This document shows positions 15,889 through 25,600 of a DNA stretch of 64,000 bases, piece after piece (position 1 is the first letter of the stretch; each line of letters begins with the position of its first letter). The notes under the pieces are model-generated. The model was not told where the DNA came from and made no database searches. It worked only from the letters and a program-made list of their open reading frames with translations. A program made the translations under genes and the position numbers. Source of the DNA: Caulobacter segnis (lineage in GTDB: Bacteria > Pseudomonadota > Alphaproteobacteria > Caulobacterales > Caulobacteraceae); the NCBI RefSeq assembly GCF_023935105.1, contig NZ_CP096040.1:3224001-3288000 (forward strand), given 5' to 3'.

Positions 15889-16899
15889 CTATCGGTCGCT
15901 GCGGACCAGGGTTCCCTTGTCGACCCGCGCGGTGATCGTGAAGGCGGGCTTGGTGACTTCGAAGGTCTTGAAATCGAGCGTGCTGTCCGGACCCAGCCCA
16001 ACGATCGGGAACGATGCATAGGTCAGCGGCTGTCCGGCGATGATGGTGGCCGGCTTCTTCAGAGGACGCACCAGCCAAGCATGGCCAGGGCCGTAGTAGC
16101 GGCCGACGCCCTGCCCGTCGATCAGCATGGCCCCGGCCTCGTCGACGCCCAGGCCGGTGATCGCGGTGTCGTTCTCCTCCTGAACGAGCCGTCCCACGAA
16201 GGTCACCAGCCGTCCCTGCCGATCGCGCTTGTCGAAGTGGGTGTCGGTGATGACCTTCGAGAGATAGGGCAGATGCAGAAAGTCGCGCACCAGCGTGACG
16301 CTGGCCCCGGTCGGGTTCTTCAGCGCATCCGGCGAGGTCAGGCTGATCGAATCCAGGCAGCCGTAGACATAGCCGCCCAGCACCGCCAGCCCAGCGCTGG
16401 TGCCGCCGATCGGCTTGCCGGCCTTGACGTGGGCGTCCAGCGCCTTGTTCAGCGCCGTGCCCTTCCACGCTCGTACGTAATTGCTCTGGTCGCCGCCGCC
16501 GAAGAAGATGCCGTCAGCGCGGGCGATGATCGCCAGGAGCTTGGGATCCTCGCCGGCGTCTTCGTCGTGGATCACCAAGGTCTCGACCGACGCCACGCCG
16601 CCGACGTCGTTGTAGATCTCGTCCTGCAGCTCGCGGCCACCGCGGGCGCGCAGCACGACGATGTGGCCGCCGCCGGACTGTTTGACGAACGTCCGGAAGG
16701 CTTCGATCGGCCAGTCGCCGCCGCCGAACAATCCCAGCAGCGGCCCCGTCTTGCCGGGCGTCGGCGCGCCGATATCGCCGATCTTGTAGTACTCGTATCC
16801 CGGTCCCACGGCGTCGGGCCCCGCCGGCGTATCGGCCCGCGCGGCGGTAGCGCCCATGAGCAATGCGGCCATGGCCATAGCCGACGCCAATCGAACCAT
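15889..16899 (-). CDS. Secreted cyanophycinase-like peptidase (family S51)
   Basis: The 336-residue product has a signal peptide (MVRLASAMAMAALLMGATAARA) when started at the ATG complementing 16897-16899, which follows a good ribosome site (GGAGGAAG). The serine nucleophile is in GGTSAGLAVLGG, preceded by FFGGGDQSNYV, the S51 cyanophycinase layout. ITDTHFDKRDRQGRLVTFVG follows. Cyanophycinase cuts the aspartate-arginine polymer to beta-Asp-Arg dipeptides, which the next gene's product can split. An alternative upstream start would hide the signal peptide and is rejected. It is the first gene of the putative six-gene minus-strand operon and diverges from the TonB-dependent receptor. Confidence 0.87.
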   Translation of the reverse strand: MVRLASAMAMAALLMGATAARADTPAGPDAVGPGYEYYKIGDIGAPTPGKTGPLLGLFGGGDWPIEAFRTFVKQSGGGHIVVLRARGGRELQDEIYNDVGGVASVETLVIHDEDAGEDPKLLAIIARADGIFFGGGDQSNYVRAWKGTALNKALDAHVKAGKPIGGTSAGLAVLGGYVYGCLDSISLTSPDALKNPTGASVTLVRDFLHLPYLSKVITDTHFDKRDRQGRLVTFVGRLVQEENDTAITGLGVDEAGAMLIDGQGVGRYYGPGHAWLVRPLKKPATIIAGQPLTYASFPIVGLGPDSTLDFKTFEVTKPAFTITARVDKGTLVRSDR

Positions 16900-16959
16900 C
16901 TGGCTTCCTCCATCAGGGCCCAGCCTAACCGCCCCGCGAATTTTCGCGATCGGTGACAC

Positions 16960-17175
16960 GCGCTTCGCCGCCAGGAACAGCCCATTCGCTCAGCATCGCG
17001 GCGTGATGACCAAATTGCTGCACGCTGCGCGCAATATGTCCATAAGTTTTGACAATCTGTCATTTCCGACTTCCAATCTGAGAAAGTCGCGATCCAAATG
17101 GGCCCAATCTCGGAGCAACGCCGAGGTTCGAGCCCTAGAGGCAGGACCTCGGCGCAACAAAAAAGGGGGATAACG
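16960..17175. promoter_or_regulatory. Divergent promoter region with inverted repeat upstream of TonB receptor
   Basis: This 216-bp gap separates the two divergent peptide-utilisation units. A TTGACA box (17049-17054) could be the -35 element of the receptor promoter, but a convincing -10 at standard spacing is not clear. Overlapping it is a perfect inverted repeat, TGACA-ATC-TGTCA (17050-17062), a plausible operator. A looser repeat, TTGC...GCAA, lies about 17014-17033. The Lrp protein of the neighbouring operon is a candidate binder; this is an inference. Confidence 0.4.
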
Positions 17176-19965
17176 ATGAAGACGCATCTTCTTCGCGCCA
17201 GCGCGCTGGCTGGCGCGGCCGGCCTTCTGATCGTCGGCCAGGCCGCCGCGCAGACGACGCCAACCACCAGCGACGACGCCGTCGATACGCTGGTGATCAC
17301 CGGCTCGCGCATCCCCCGCATCGCGACCGAAGGCCCCGCCCCCGTCACCGTCATTACCAGCGACAACATCAAGGCCGCCGGCTTCAACAGCGTCCCGGAC
17401 GTCATGCGCGCCCTGACCCAGAACGGCGGCGAAACCCAGACCCAGCAGTCGTCCAGCGGCATGGACTGGACCCCTGGCGCCCAGCAGGTCGATCTGCGCG
17501 GCCTGGGCCCCAACCACACGCTGGTGCTGGTCAATGGTCGCCGCATCGCCGACTTCCCCCTGCCCTACAATGGCAAGAGCGCCTTCACCGACACCTCGTC
17601 GATCCCGCTAGGCATGATCGACCGCATCGAGGTCCTGAGCGGCAGCGCCTCGGCCGTCTACGGCTCTGACGCCATCTCGGGCGTGGTGAACTTCAACCTG
17701 AAGAAAAAGGTCGACGGCACGACGGTGGACGTGACGTTCGGCGGATACGAGCACGGCGGCGGCGCCAGCCAGCGGGTGAACGTCTCCAGCGGCTATTCCA
17801 AGGGCGACTTCGATCTCGTGATCGGCGGCGAGTTCGTCAACCAGCGCCCGATGTGGGCTTACGAGCGCGACATCCAGGACAGCACCAAGGACAGCCCCAG
17901 CAGCCGCACGGCCATCGCACGGCGCGACTTCCTGCGCATGGATCCGTCGGAAGACGTCTATGTCGATCCCGGCGCGAGCACCTGCAAGACGCTCTCGAAA
18001 CTGAACGGCGGATCGATCGAATATGTGAGCCGCCCTGGCTGGGGCCTCGATGGCGATCCCGGCTACTATTGCGGCAGCTACAGCTCGATCGGCTATGGCA
18101 CGATCGTCAGCGAGCGAAAGAGCGCCAATGTGGTCGCCTCGCTGAACTACGCACCGCGCGACAACCTCTCGTTCTTCGCCGACATCTCAGCCGGCTACAG
18201 TCGCACGCGACAATTCCAGGACGTCCTGAACTGGGAGTACCAGGACGCCAACGGCAGCGAGGACGGGATCTTCTACAACCAGTTCACCGGCGCGCTGGAT
18301 CTCTGGCACCGCAACTTCACGCCCGAGGAAATGGGCGGGCTGAACAAGGGCTTCATCAAGAACGTCTCGCGCACCCTCAGTATCACGCCAGGGGTGAAGG
18401 GCTCGCTGGGCGGCGGCTGGGAGTACGAGGCCTTCTACAACTTCAGCCAGTACAAGTCTTCGATCAGCTGGCCCAAGGTCGTCACCTCGAAGGCCACCGC
18501 CTTCTTCCTGGGCCAGCAACTGGGCGTCGACGCCGATAGCGGCTATCCCATCTTCAACGCCGATCCGGCACGCCTCTACACGCCCCTGACCACGGCGCAG
18601 CTCAACGCGATCACGGCGCGAACGACCTACAGGCCGATCGCGCGCCAGCAGGGCGTGTCGTTCCAGGTCAACAAGGCCGATCTCTTCAGCTTGCCGGCCG
18701 GCCCGGTGGGCTTCGCGGCGGTCGCCGAATATGGCCACCAGTCCTACAGGCTGGGCCTCGATCCGCTGGCCACCGTAAACTACTATTACGGTCTGCGGGA
18801 CGCCGACGGTTCAGGATCTCGCGATCGCTGGGGCGTCGGCTACGAGTTCCGGGTTCCGCTGCTGCGCAGTCTCGAGCTTTCGACCGCAGGTCGCTATGAC
18901 GGTTACAAGTACGGCGGCAACACGATCGACAAGTTCACCTACAACGGCGGCCTCGAGTGGCGGCCGGTGAAGACCCTGCTGTTGCGCGCCGCCTACGGCA
19001 CCGGCTTCCGCGCCCCGGACCTGCACTACGTGTTCGCCAGGGAAGGCATCAGCCACCCCTCGGGCACCGACTACTACCGCTGCCGCAGCGAGGAGCCGGA
19101 CGAGGACATCGGCGACTGCAGCTATGCCGACGAAGGTCTGGTCAAGGTTCGCCTGGGCAACGCCAAGCTCAAGCCCGAGACCTCGAAGTCGTTCAATTAC
19201 GGCGCGGTCTGGTCGCCCGTCCGCAACTTCGACATCTCGGTGGACTACTTCCGCGTCCAGTTGGACAACGCCGTGCTCGACATGAGCCTGGACAGCGTCC
19301 TGCGCCAGGAAGCCGACTGCCGGATCGGCAAGACTTCGGCCGGGACCGCCGTCAGCGCCGCCTCGCCGACCTGCGTCGACGCCCTGGCGCGTGTGAAACG
19401 CAACCCGCTGACCGCCGCCATCAATCCGGGCGCGATCAGCACCGTGACGATCAATCCGATCAACGTCGCCACCGAGCGCACCACCGGCATCGACGTGGCG
19501 GCCCACTATCGCTGGCCGACCGACAGCCTGGGGACGTTCAACTTCAGCCTCGCCCATACCTGGGTGCATAACCACACCAGCCGCCAATACCCCGGCGATC
19601 CGGTCGAGAACCAGCTGGCCTTCGACAGCGGCTACGACATCCCGCGCACCAAGAGCAGCGCGGCGATCAACTGGACGCTCGGCGCGCTCAGCATCGGCCT
19701 GCACGGTCAGCGCCTGGACCGGATCCCCAACTACAACGAGGACGGCTGGACCAAGGCGACCTACATGTTCAACGCCACGGCCCAGTACGAGATCAACGAC
19801 CGCACGCGCGTGAGCCTGGCCGTCGACAACCTGCTGGACAAGAACCCGCCGCGCGATCCGACCTACTCGGGCTATCCATACTACGACACCTCGTGGTTCT
19901 CCTCGACGGGACGCAGCTACTACCTGCAGCTGACGCACAAGTTCGGCGGCGCCAGCGGCCTGTAA
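17176..19965 (+). CDS. TonB-dependent outer-membrane receptor
   Basis: A 929-residue precursor: signal peptide (about 1-25, ending AAAQ), an N-terminal TonB-box-like stretch (DTLVITGSRIPR), the plug domain (VITSDNIKAAGF, LRGLGPNHTLVLVNGRRI, VLSGSASAVYGSDAISGVVNF) and a beta-barrel ending in YYLQLTHKF with a C-terminal region typical of the family. It takes up a ligand across the outer membrane using TonB energy. The GSRIPR type is widespread in Caulobacter and Xanthomonas. The start at 17176 is preceded by AGGGGGATAACG. The enzymes encoded around it suggest a peptide or isopeptide ligand, not iron. Confidence 0.93.
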   Translation: MKTHLLRASALAGAAGLLIVGQAAAQTTPTTSDDAVDTLVITGSRIPRIATEGPAPVTVITSDNIKAAGFNSVPDVMRALTQNGGETQTQQSSSGMDWTPGAQQVDLRGLGPNHTLVLVNGRRIADFPLPYNGKSAFTDTSSIPLGMIDRIEVLSGSASAVYGSDAISGVVNFNLKKKVDGTTVDVTFGGYEHGGGASQRVNVSSGYSKGDFDLVIGGEFVNQRPMWAYERDIQDSTKDSPSSRTAIARRDFLRMDPSEDVYVDPGASTCKTLSKLNGGSIEYVSRPGWGLDGDPGYYCGSYSSIGYGTIVSERKSANVVASLNYAPRDNLSFFADISAGYSRTRQFQDVLNWEYQDANGSEDGIFYNQFTGALDLWHRNFTPEEMGGLNKGFIKNVSRTLSITPGVKGSLGGGWEYEAFYNFSQYKSSISWPKVVTSKATAFFLGQQLGVDADSGYPIFNADPARLYTPLTTAQLNAITARTTYRPIARQQGVSFQVNKADLFSLPAGPVGFAAVAEYGHQSYRLGLDPLATVNYYYGLRDADGSGSRDRWGVGYEFRVPLLRSLELSTAGRYDGYKYGGNTIDKFTYNGGLEWRPVKTLLLRAAYGTGFRAPDLHYVFAREGISHPSGTDYYRCRSEEPDEDIGDCSYADEGLVKVRLGNAKLKPETSKSFNYGAVWSPVRNFDISVDYFRVQLDNAVLDMSLDSVLRQEADCRIGKTSAGTAVSAASPTCVDALARVKRNPLTAAINPGAISTVTINPINVATERTTGIDVAAHYRWPTDSLGTFNFSLAHTWVHNHTSRQYPGDPVENQLAFDSGYDIPRTKSSAAINWTLGALSIGLHGQRLDRIPNYNEDGWTKATYMFNATAQYEINDRTRVSLAVDNLLDKNPPRDPTYSGYPYYDTSWFSSTGRSYYLQLTHKFGGASGL

Positions 19966-19971
19966 GGCATG

Positions 19972-20000
19972 GGCGGAGCGGTCCGCGCGACCGCTCCGCC
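19972..20000 (+). other. Strong intergenic hairpin between receptor and M61 peptidase genes
   Basis: A perfect 12-bp GC-rich stem (19972-19983 paired with 19989-20000) with a 5-base loop lies just after the receptor stop. No T-tract follows, so it is more likely an mRNA 3'-end stabiliser or a partial attenuator than a full terminator. Such structures often keep outer-membrane receptor transcripts more abundant than downstream genes. Confidence 0.6.
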
Positions 20001-20021
20001 ACTTCCCGCGAGGAGATCCGC

Positions 20022-21944
20022 ATGACGCCCAGGCTGACCTTGGCCCTGTGTCTGGTCCTGACGACCGCATCGGTCGCACTGGCCGGTCCCAAGCCTGCCG
20101 CGCCGACACCGCCGATCCCCGCGGCGCGGGCCATCGATTATCCGGGCGTCATCGAGCTCAAGGTCGATGTCAGCGATACGACGCGCAAGGTGTTCCGGGT
20201 CACCGAGATCCTTCCGGTGACGCCTGGCTCCCTAGTGCTCTCGTTGCCCAAATGGATCCCCGGGGAGCATTCGCCCAGCGCCCAGATCGTGCTGATGAGC
20301 GGCTTTTCGATCACCACCGACGACGGCCGCCGCCTGGCCTGGCGGCGCGACCCGGTCGAGATGACGGCCTTCCACGTCGATGTCCCGGCTGGGGTCCAAT
20401 CCCTCACCATCCAGCTGGAACAGCCCACGGCCCAGCCCGGCGGCCCTGTGCGGATCGCGGTGACACCCAATCTGGTGCTGCTGAAATGGACGGCCGTCGC
20501 CCTCTATCCGGCCGGCTACGAGGTCGGCCGCATTCGCGTCCGCCCGACCCTGACCGTCCCGGCGGGCTGGAGCCTCGCCACCGCCCTGGACGGCGCGGAG
20601 ACCACCGGCGCGACCACGCGCTTCGCCGCCACCAGCTTCGAAACCTTGATGGATTCCCCGGTCTATGCCGGCCGCCACAAGGCGAGCTTCGACCTCGCTC
20701 CGGGATCGCCGCGGCCAGTGCGCCTGAACGTTTTCGCGGACGATCCCAAGGACCTGAAGGCGACCCCGGCCCAGATCGAGGTCCATCGCCGCCTGATCCA
20801 GCAAACCGACAAGCTGTTCGGCGGAGCGCGCAACTTCGACCACTACGACTTCCTGCTCAGCCTGAACCCCACGGTAGGCTATCTGGGCGCCGAGCATCAG
20901 CGGTCCAGCGAGAACGGCTACAGCTCGGCGGGCTATTTCACGGCCTGGGAGACCGCCTTCAGCGGCCGCGACATCCTGGCCCACGAATATGTACACGCCT
21001 GGAACGGCAAGCACCGGCGTCCGGCCGACCTGTGGACGCCGGACTACACGACGCCGATGCGCAACAGCCTGCTCTGGGTCTATGAGGGCCTGACCGAATA
21101 CTACGGCGACACGCTAGCGACGCGGTCGGGTCTCTATTCGCCCGAGCAGATGCGCCAGCGCCTGGCCCTGATCGCGGCCAATGCCCAAGCCACGCCGGGC
21201 CGCAGCTGGCGCAGTCTGCGGGACACGACGAACGCCTACATCATGAACTCGGCGGGCGGCACGGGCTCCACCAGCTGGCTGCGGTCGCTCGACTACTACG
21301 AAGAGGGCCAGCTGCTGTGGCTGGACGTCGACACCCTGATCCGCGAGCGCACCCATGGCGCCAGATCGCTGGACGATTTCGCCCGCGCCTTCTTCGGCGT
21401 GGACGACGGCGACATGAGCGTTTCGACCTACGACTTCGAGGATGTCGTCGCCGCCTTGAACGCGGTGACGCCCTACGACTGGGCCAGTTTCCTCAATGCC
21501 CGCCTCGACGCCCACGATCGCGCGCCGCTCGACGGCCTGGCGCGTTCGGGTTGGGGCCTGGTCTTCGAGACGCGGCCGTCGGCCTATGTCACCGCCTATG
21601 AGAACGACGCCGAGGTCAGCCTGTTGACCTTCTCGCTGGGCGCGGAGATCGGCCGGGACGGCGCGGTCAAGGAAACGCTCTGGGACGGTCCGCTCTTCCG
21701 GGCCGGCGTCATCGCCGGAACCCGGATCGTCAGGGTCGCCGGCAAGCCCTACACTCCCGAGGCCCTGAACGCCGCGATCATCGCGGCCGCCAAGCCAGGC
21801 TCGCCCCCGATCACGCTCGGTGTGAAGGCCGACGACCAGGTCCGCGTCGTTCGGGTCCCCTATCACGGCGGTCCGAGATATCCGCGCCTGAAGCGTCTGA
21901 CGCAGACTCCCGACCGGCTTGAGCAGATTCTCTCGGCCCGATAG
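20022..21944 (+). CDS. M61 family metallopeptidase with PDZ domain
   Basis: A 640-residue precursor with a signal peptide (about 1-22, ending ALAG). After an N-terminal beta domain comes the zinc site HEYVHAWN (His321, Glu322, His325), with the third ligand probably in WVYEGLTEYYGD. A C-terminal PDZ-like domain (about 560-625, AGVIAGTRIVRVAGK) completes the glycyl-aminopeptidase (M61) layout. Known members remove N-terminal Gly or Ala and act on short peptides. The start at 20022 follows AGGAGATCCGC. It is 56 bp after the receptor gene on the same strand, so it probably processes peptides imported by that receptor. Confidence 0.88.
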   Translation: MTPRLTLALCLVLTTASVALAGPKPAAPTPPIPAARAIDYPGVIELKVDVSDTTRKVFRVTEILPVTPGSLVLSLPKWIPGEHSPSAQIVLMSGFSITTDDGRRLAWRRDPVEMTAFHVDVPAGVQSLTIQLEQPTAQPGGPVRIAVTPNLVLLKWTAVALYPAGYEVGRIRVRPTLTVPAGWSLATALDGAETTGATTRFAATSFETLMDSPVYAGRHKASFDLAPGSPRPVRLNVFADDPKDLKATPAQIEVHRRLIQQTDKLFGGARNFDHYDFLLSLNPTVGYLGAEHQRSSENGYSSAGYFTAWETAFSGRDILAHEYVHAWNGKHRRPADLWTPDYTTPMRNSLLWVYEGLTEYYGDTLATRSGLYSPEQMRQRLALIAANAQATPGRSWRSLRDTTNAYIMNSAGGTGSTSWLRSLDYYEEGQLLWLDVDTLIRERTHGARSLDDFARAFFGVDDGDMSVSTYDFEDVVAALNAVTPYDWASFLNARLDAHDRAPLDGLARSGWGLVFETRPSAYVTAYENDAEVSLLTFSLGAEIGRDGAVKETLWDGPLFRAGVIAGTRIVRVAGKPYTPEALNAAIIAAAKPGSPPITLGVKADDQVRVVRVPYHGGPRYPRLKRLTQTPDRLEQILSAR

Positions 21945-22174
21945 GCGACGCACGCGGCGGGCAACGCGGCCATGTCAGACTGGACGAGACCGCCAGGTCC
22001 ACCATCCCATTTCAGGGCTGGCGTACGTTGATGGCTGGCCGCCGCCTCCGCTCCAGTCGTCGCGCGGCAAAAATCCAAAGCTGTGGATCCACCGTCCACC
22101 TGCGCCGTTTCAACGGTGCAGCTGCCGCCAAAAAGACAAACTACACGTTGTATTGCCCACAATCTGGAGGTGAC
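21945..22174. promoter_or_regulatory. Intergenic region before the Rhs effector module
   Basis: These 230 bp mark the left border of the type VI region. The last 130 bp (22045-22174) are clearly richer in A/T than their surroundings, with short A-runs, and end in a strong ribosome-binding site (TGGAGGTGAC) for the chaperone gene. A promoter is expected here. I see no sigma-54 consensus, no direct repeat resembling an attachment site and no remnant of a mobile gene. Confidence 0.4.
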
Positions 22175-22606
22175 ATGGCCCAGGACTGCCGGACCGCTGA
22201 GTTCTCGTTTTTGGTGCCGGACGACTGGAAGGACCGCCGGGTGATCGCCTGGTCCAGCCAGCCTCGTCCCGGACAGGCGGTGGTTCCCAACATCCTGGCC
22301 ACCTACGACCGACTTCCGACCGACAAGACCATCGAGGCGTTTGTTGACGCGCAGGCAGCGGACCTGGCCCGCCAGGCCAAGAAGTTCAGTCTGATTGGCC
22401 GGCGCGAGGTGCTCATCGACGGCCGCCGCGGCCTGGAGATCCTGTTCCGGTGGGACGCCGGTTCGGGCCTCTTGCGCCAGCGCCAAATCTACGTGCCGCT
22501 CGACGACGGCAGGCTGATCACGCTGGTGAACACGGCGCTGGACAGCGAGTTCGAGGCCGTCGACCCGCTGTTCCTGGACATGCTGAGCGGCTTCAAGTGG
22601 TTGTAG
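22175..22606 (+). CDS. eagR: EagR-type effector chaperone (DUF1795 / DcrB-like)
   Basis: The 143-residue cytoplasmic protein shows the DUF1795 pattern: an N-terminal strand pair (FSFLVPDDWKDRRVIAW), a middle helix (KTIEAFVDAQAADLARQ) and the closing VNTALDSEFEAVDPLFLDML. Known Eag proteins bind and shield the transmembrane segments of prePAAR effectors before loading on VgrG. The gene lies 17 bp upstream of a prePAAR-Rhs gene, exactly the expected pairing. An upstream extension of the reading frame is ignored because the ATG at 22175 has a strong ribosome site and matches family length. Confidence 0.88.
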   Translation: MAQDCRTAEFSFLVPDDWKDRRVIAWSSQPRPGQAVVPNILATYDRLPTDKTIEAFVDAQAADLARQAKKFSLIGRREVLIDGRRGLEILFRWDAGSGLLRQRQIYVPLDDGRLITLVNTALDSEFEAVDPLFLDMLSGFKWL

Positions 22607-22623
22607 GCTTGGAGTTCTAAGCG

Positions 22624-25600
22624 ATGGAAGCCGCGCTTGCCGCCGCCCGCGTGGGCGATCAGATCGAGCATTCCAATGCGATGCTGGGCTTTCTGATCGG
22701 CGCGGCCGTCGGCTTGGCGGTGGGCGTGGCCCTGCTCGGCGCCGTCGTGGCCGCGCCGTTCACCGGCGGCCTCTCTCTTTGCGCGGGGGTCGCCGCGGTG
22801 GCCGCCTTGGGAGGCATAGTCGCGGGGGTCGGCGCGGGAGCCATGGCCGGCGGCGTACTGGGCGGGCTGATGAGCGTGCCGAGCGGCCCCATCATCACCG
22901 GCTCCCTGAACGTCTTCGTCAATGGCATCCCCGCCGCGCGCGGCGTCCGGGACATTGTCGCCTGCATCAAGCACGGCCAGGTCCCGAAGCGGATCGCCCA
23001 GGGCAGCAAGACCGTCGGCATCAACAGCCTGCCGGCGGCCCGCAAGGGCGACAAGACCGAGTGCGACGGGACGATCGCCGCCGGCTCGCCCAACGTCTTC
23101 ATCGGCGCCGAGCCGGGCACCTTCCTGCCGATCAGCCCCGAAATCCCCGAATGGATGAGCGCCACCGCCAAGTGGATGATGATCATCGGCGGCGGCGTGG
23201 CCTTGGGCGCGGGCCTGCTCGGCGCGGCGCTGGGCGGCCTGGCCGCGGTCGCCGCCTTTGTCGGCGAGGTCGGGCTGGCGGTGGTGACCAGCGCCGCCGG
23301 CAAGATGATCGGCGGGGCGATCGGCGAGGCCTTCTGGGGCGAGAAGGGCCGCATTGCCGGCGAGACGATCGGCGAATTGGCCGGCGTGCCCGGCGCTCGC
23401 AACGCGATCCGCAGCCTTCGTGGCCATCCGGTCGACGTGGCGACCGGCGAGCTGATCGTCGAATACACCGACTTCGAACTGCCCGGTCCCCTGCCCCTGA
23501 CCTGGACGCGGCGCTGGAACTCCGCCTCGAACGTCAACGGCGATCTCGGCTGGGGCTGGTCGCACCCGTTCGACATGGCGCTGGAGGTCCTGCCGCGCGA
23601 GGGCCTCGTGCGCGCGCGCCTCGACGATGGTCGCCTGACCTTCTTCCCGATCCCCAGGCCGGGCGAGCCTATGGTCAACCTGGCCGAACAGCTGGTGTTG
23701 CACGCCCAGGCGGACAGCTATCGGCTCGGAAGCTATGACGGCCTGAACCATCTGTTCCAACGCCACCCCGACGGCGTTCACCGCCTGGCGGTCGTGCGCG
23801 ACGGGGCCGGAAACCAGATCCGGATCGAGCGGGACGAGGTCGGGCGGATCCTGGCCCTGATCGACGCCGGCGGACGGCGGCTGCGGGTCGCCAGCGACGA
23901 AGCCGGACGGATCGTCGGCGTTGACGGCCCGCATCCCGACGAGCCTGGCGTCTGGCGGCGTCTGGTGTCCTACGCCTATGGCGCCGACGGCGACCTCGTG
24001 GAGGCGACCGACGCCCGCGGGGCCTCGGCGACCTACCGTCACGCCCAGCATCTGATCGTCGAGGAGCAAAGGCGCGGCGGATTCCGGTTCTACTTCCGCT
24101 GGGACAACCTGGCCTTGGGCCGTCGCGCCCGCTGCGTCGAGACCTGGGGCGACAACAACCTCTACCACTGCCGGTTCGACTACCGCCCCGACGACCATGT
24201 CACCGTGGTCGCCGACGACCAGGGCGCGGAGACGCTCTACGCCTACAACCGCATTGGCCTGGTGGTGCTGGAACGCGATCCGCTGGGACACGAGCAGCAT
24301 TGGCTCTGGTCCGAGACCGGCGCCCTGCTGGAGTACAAGGATGGCGAAGGGCGCGCCTCCACCTTCGCCTATGACGATCTGAACCGTCTCGTGCGCCAGA
24401 CAGGGCCGGACGGGGCCTCGACCGAGGCCGGTTTCGAGGCTGCGCTCGACGCCGCGTCGCTGGACTCGCCCAGCCTCGGCCTGCCGCTTTTCGCGACCAC
24501 GCGCTCCGGCGGCGTCAACCGCTACGCCTACGATCATCGCGGCCAACTGATCTCGGCGATCGATCCCCTCGGGCGCGAAACCAGGTTCCTGCGAGACGAG
24601 CGCGGCCTGCCGCTGGCGATCCGCGACGACGAGGGCGTGCTCCGCCGTTTCGGCTGGGACGAGCAAGGCCTCTTGGCCTGGGAGACCGACGGCCGTGGCC
24701 GCGGCCGCGAGCTGCGCCACGACGCCCTCGGCCGGCCGCGCGCCGTCACGGTCGACGGCCAGACCACGCGTTATGAGCGCGACGAGAACGGCAACATCCT
24801 GACCATCACCCGCGCCCGCGACGGGGTGCGAGTGCGTCTGGCCTACGACGCCGAGGACAATGTCGTAGAGCATGTCGATCCAGGCGGACGGACGACCCGC
24901 TGGGAGTATGCCGGCCTGCCGGTCCCGATCGCGCGCACCGAGCCCTCCGGCGATACGCTGCGCTACGGTTATGACGGCGTGCTGAGGCTGGTCAGCCTTA
25001 CCAACGCCAAGGGCGAGGTCCATCGCTTCGACACAGATCCCGCCGGGCGGGTGGTGCGCGAGACCGGGTTCGACGGACGCGAGATTCGCTATGCCTGGGA
25101 CGCCAGCGACCTGATGGTCGAGCGCCGCGATGCGGCCGGCGCCACGCGCTTCCATCTCGACGAGGCTGGCCGGGTGATCCTGGTCAACTACCCCGACGGC
25201 CAGCGCCACCGCTTCGCCTGGGACGCGGCCGGGCGCCTGCTGTCGGCGGTCTCGCCGGAGCGTTCGGTTCGCCTGGCTTATGACGCGGCCGGACAACTGA
25301 TCAGCGAACGTCAGGACGACCTTGCCCTTGTCCACCGCTACGACGGCCGGGGGCGGCGCACCGCCACGCGGCTGCCGGACGGACGCGAGGTGGCGGTCGT
25401 CTATGACGCTGGCGACGGTTTCACCGCGGTGTCTCTGGACGGCCGCGTGGTGGCCGCCGTGCAGCGCGACCAGGCCGGCCGCGAGGTGCTCCGGCGCGCT
25501 GGGGCGCTGGAAACCGCTAGCGAACACGATTCCGCTGGCTTCCTCGTGCGCCAGCACGCCCAACGCCGAGGCCACGCGACGCCGGTGATCGAGCGTCGCT

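Noticed and set aside
15790..16956. A 388-codon plus-strand frame opposite the cyanophycinase-like gene
   Set aside because: No family features; the opposite strand carries the S51 GTSAG site and a signal peptide.
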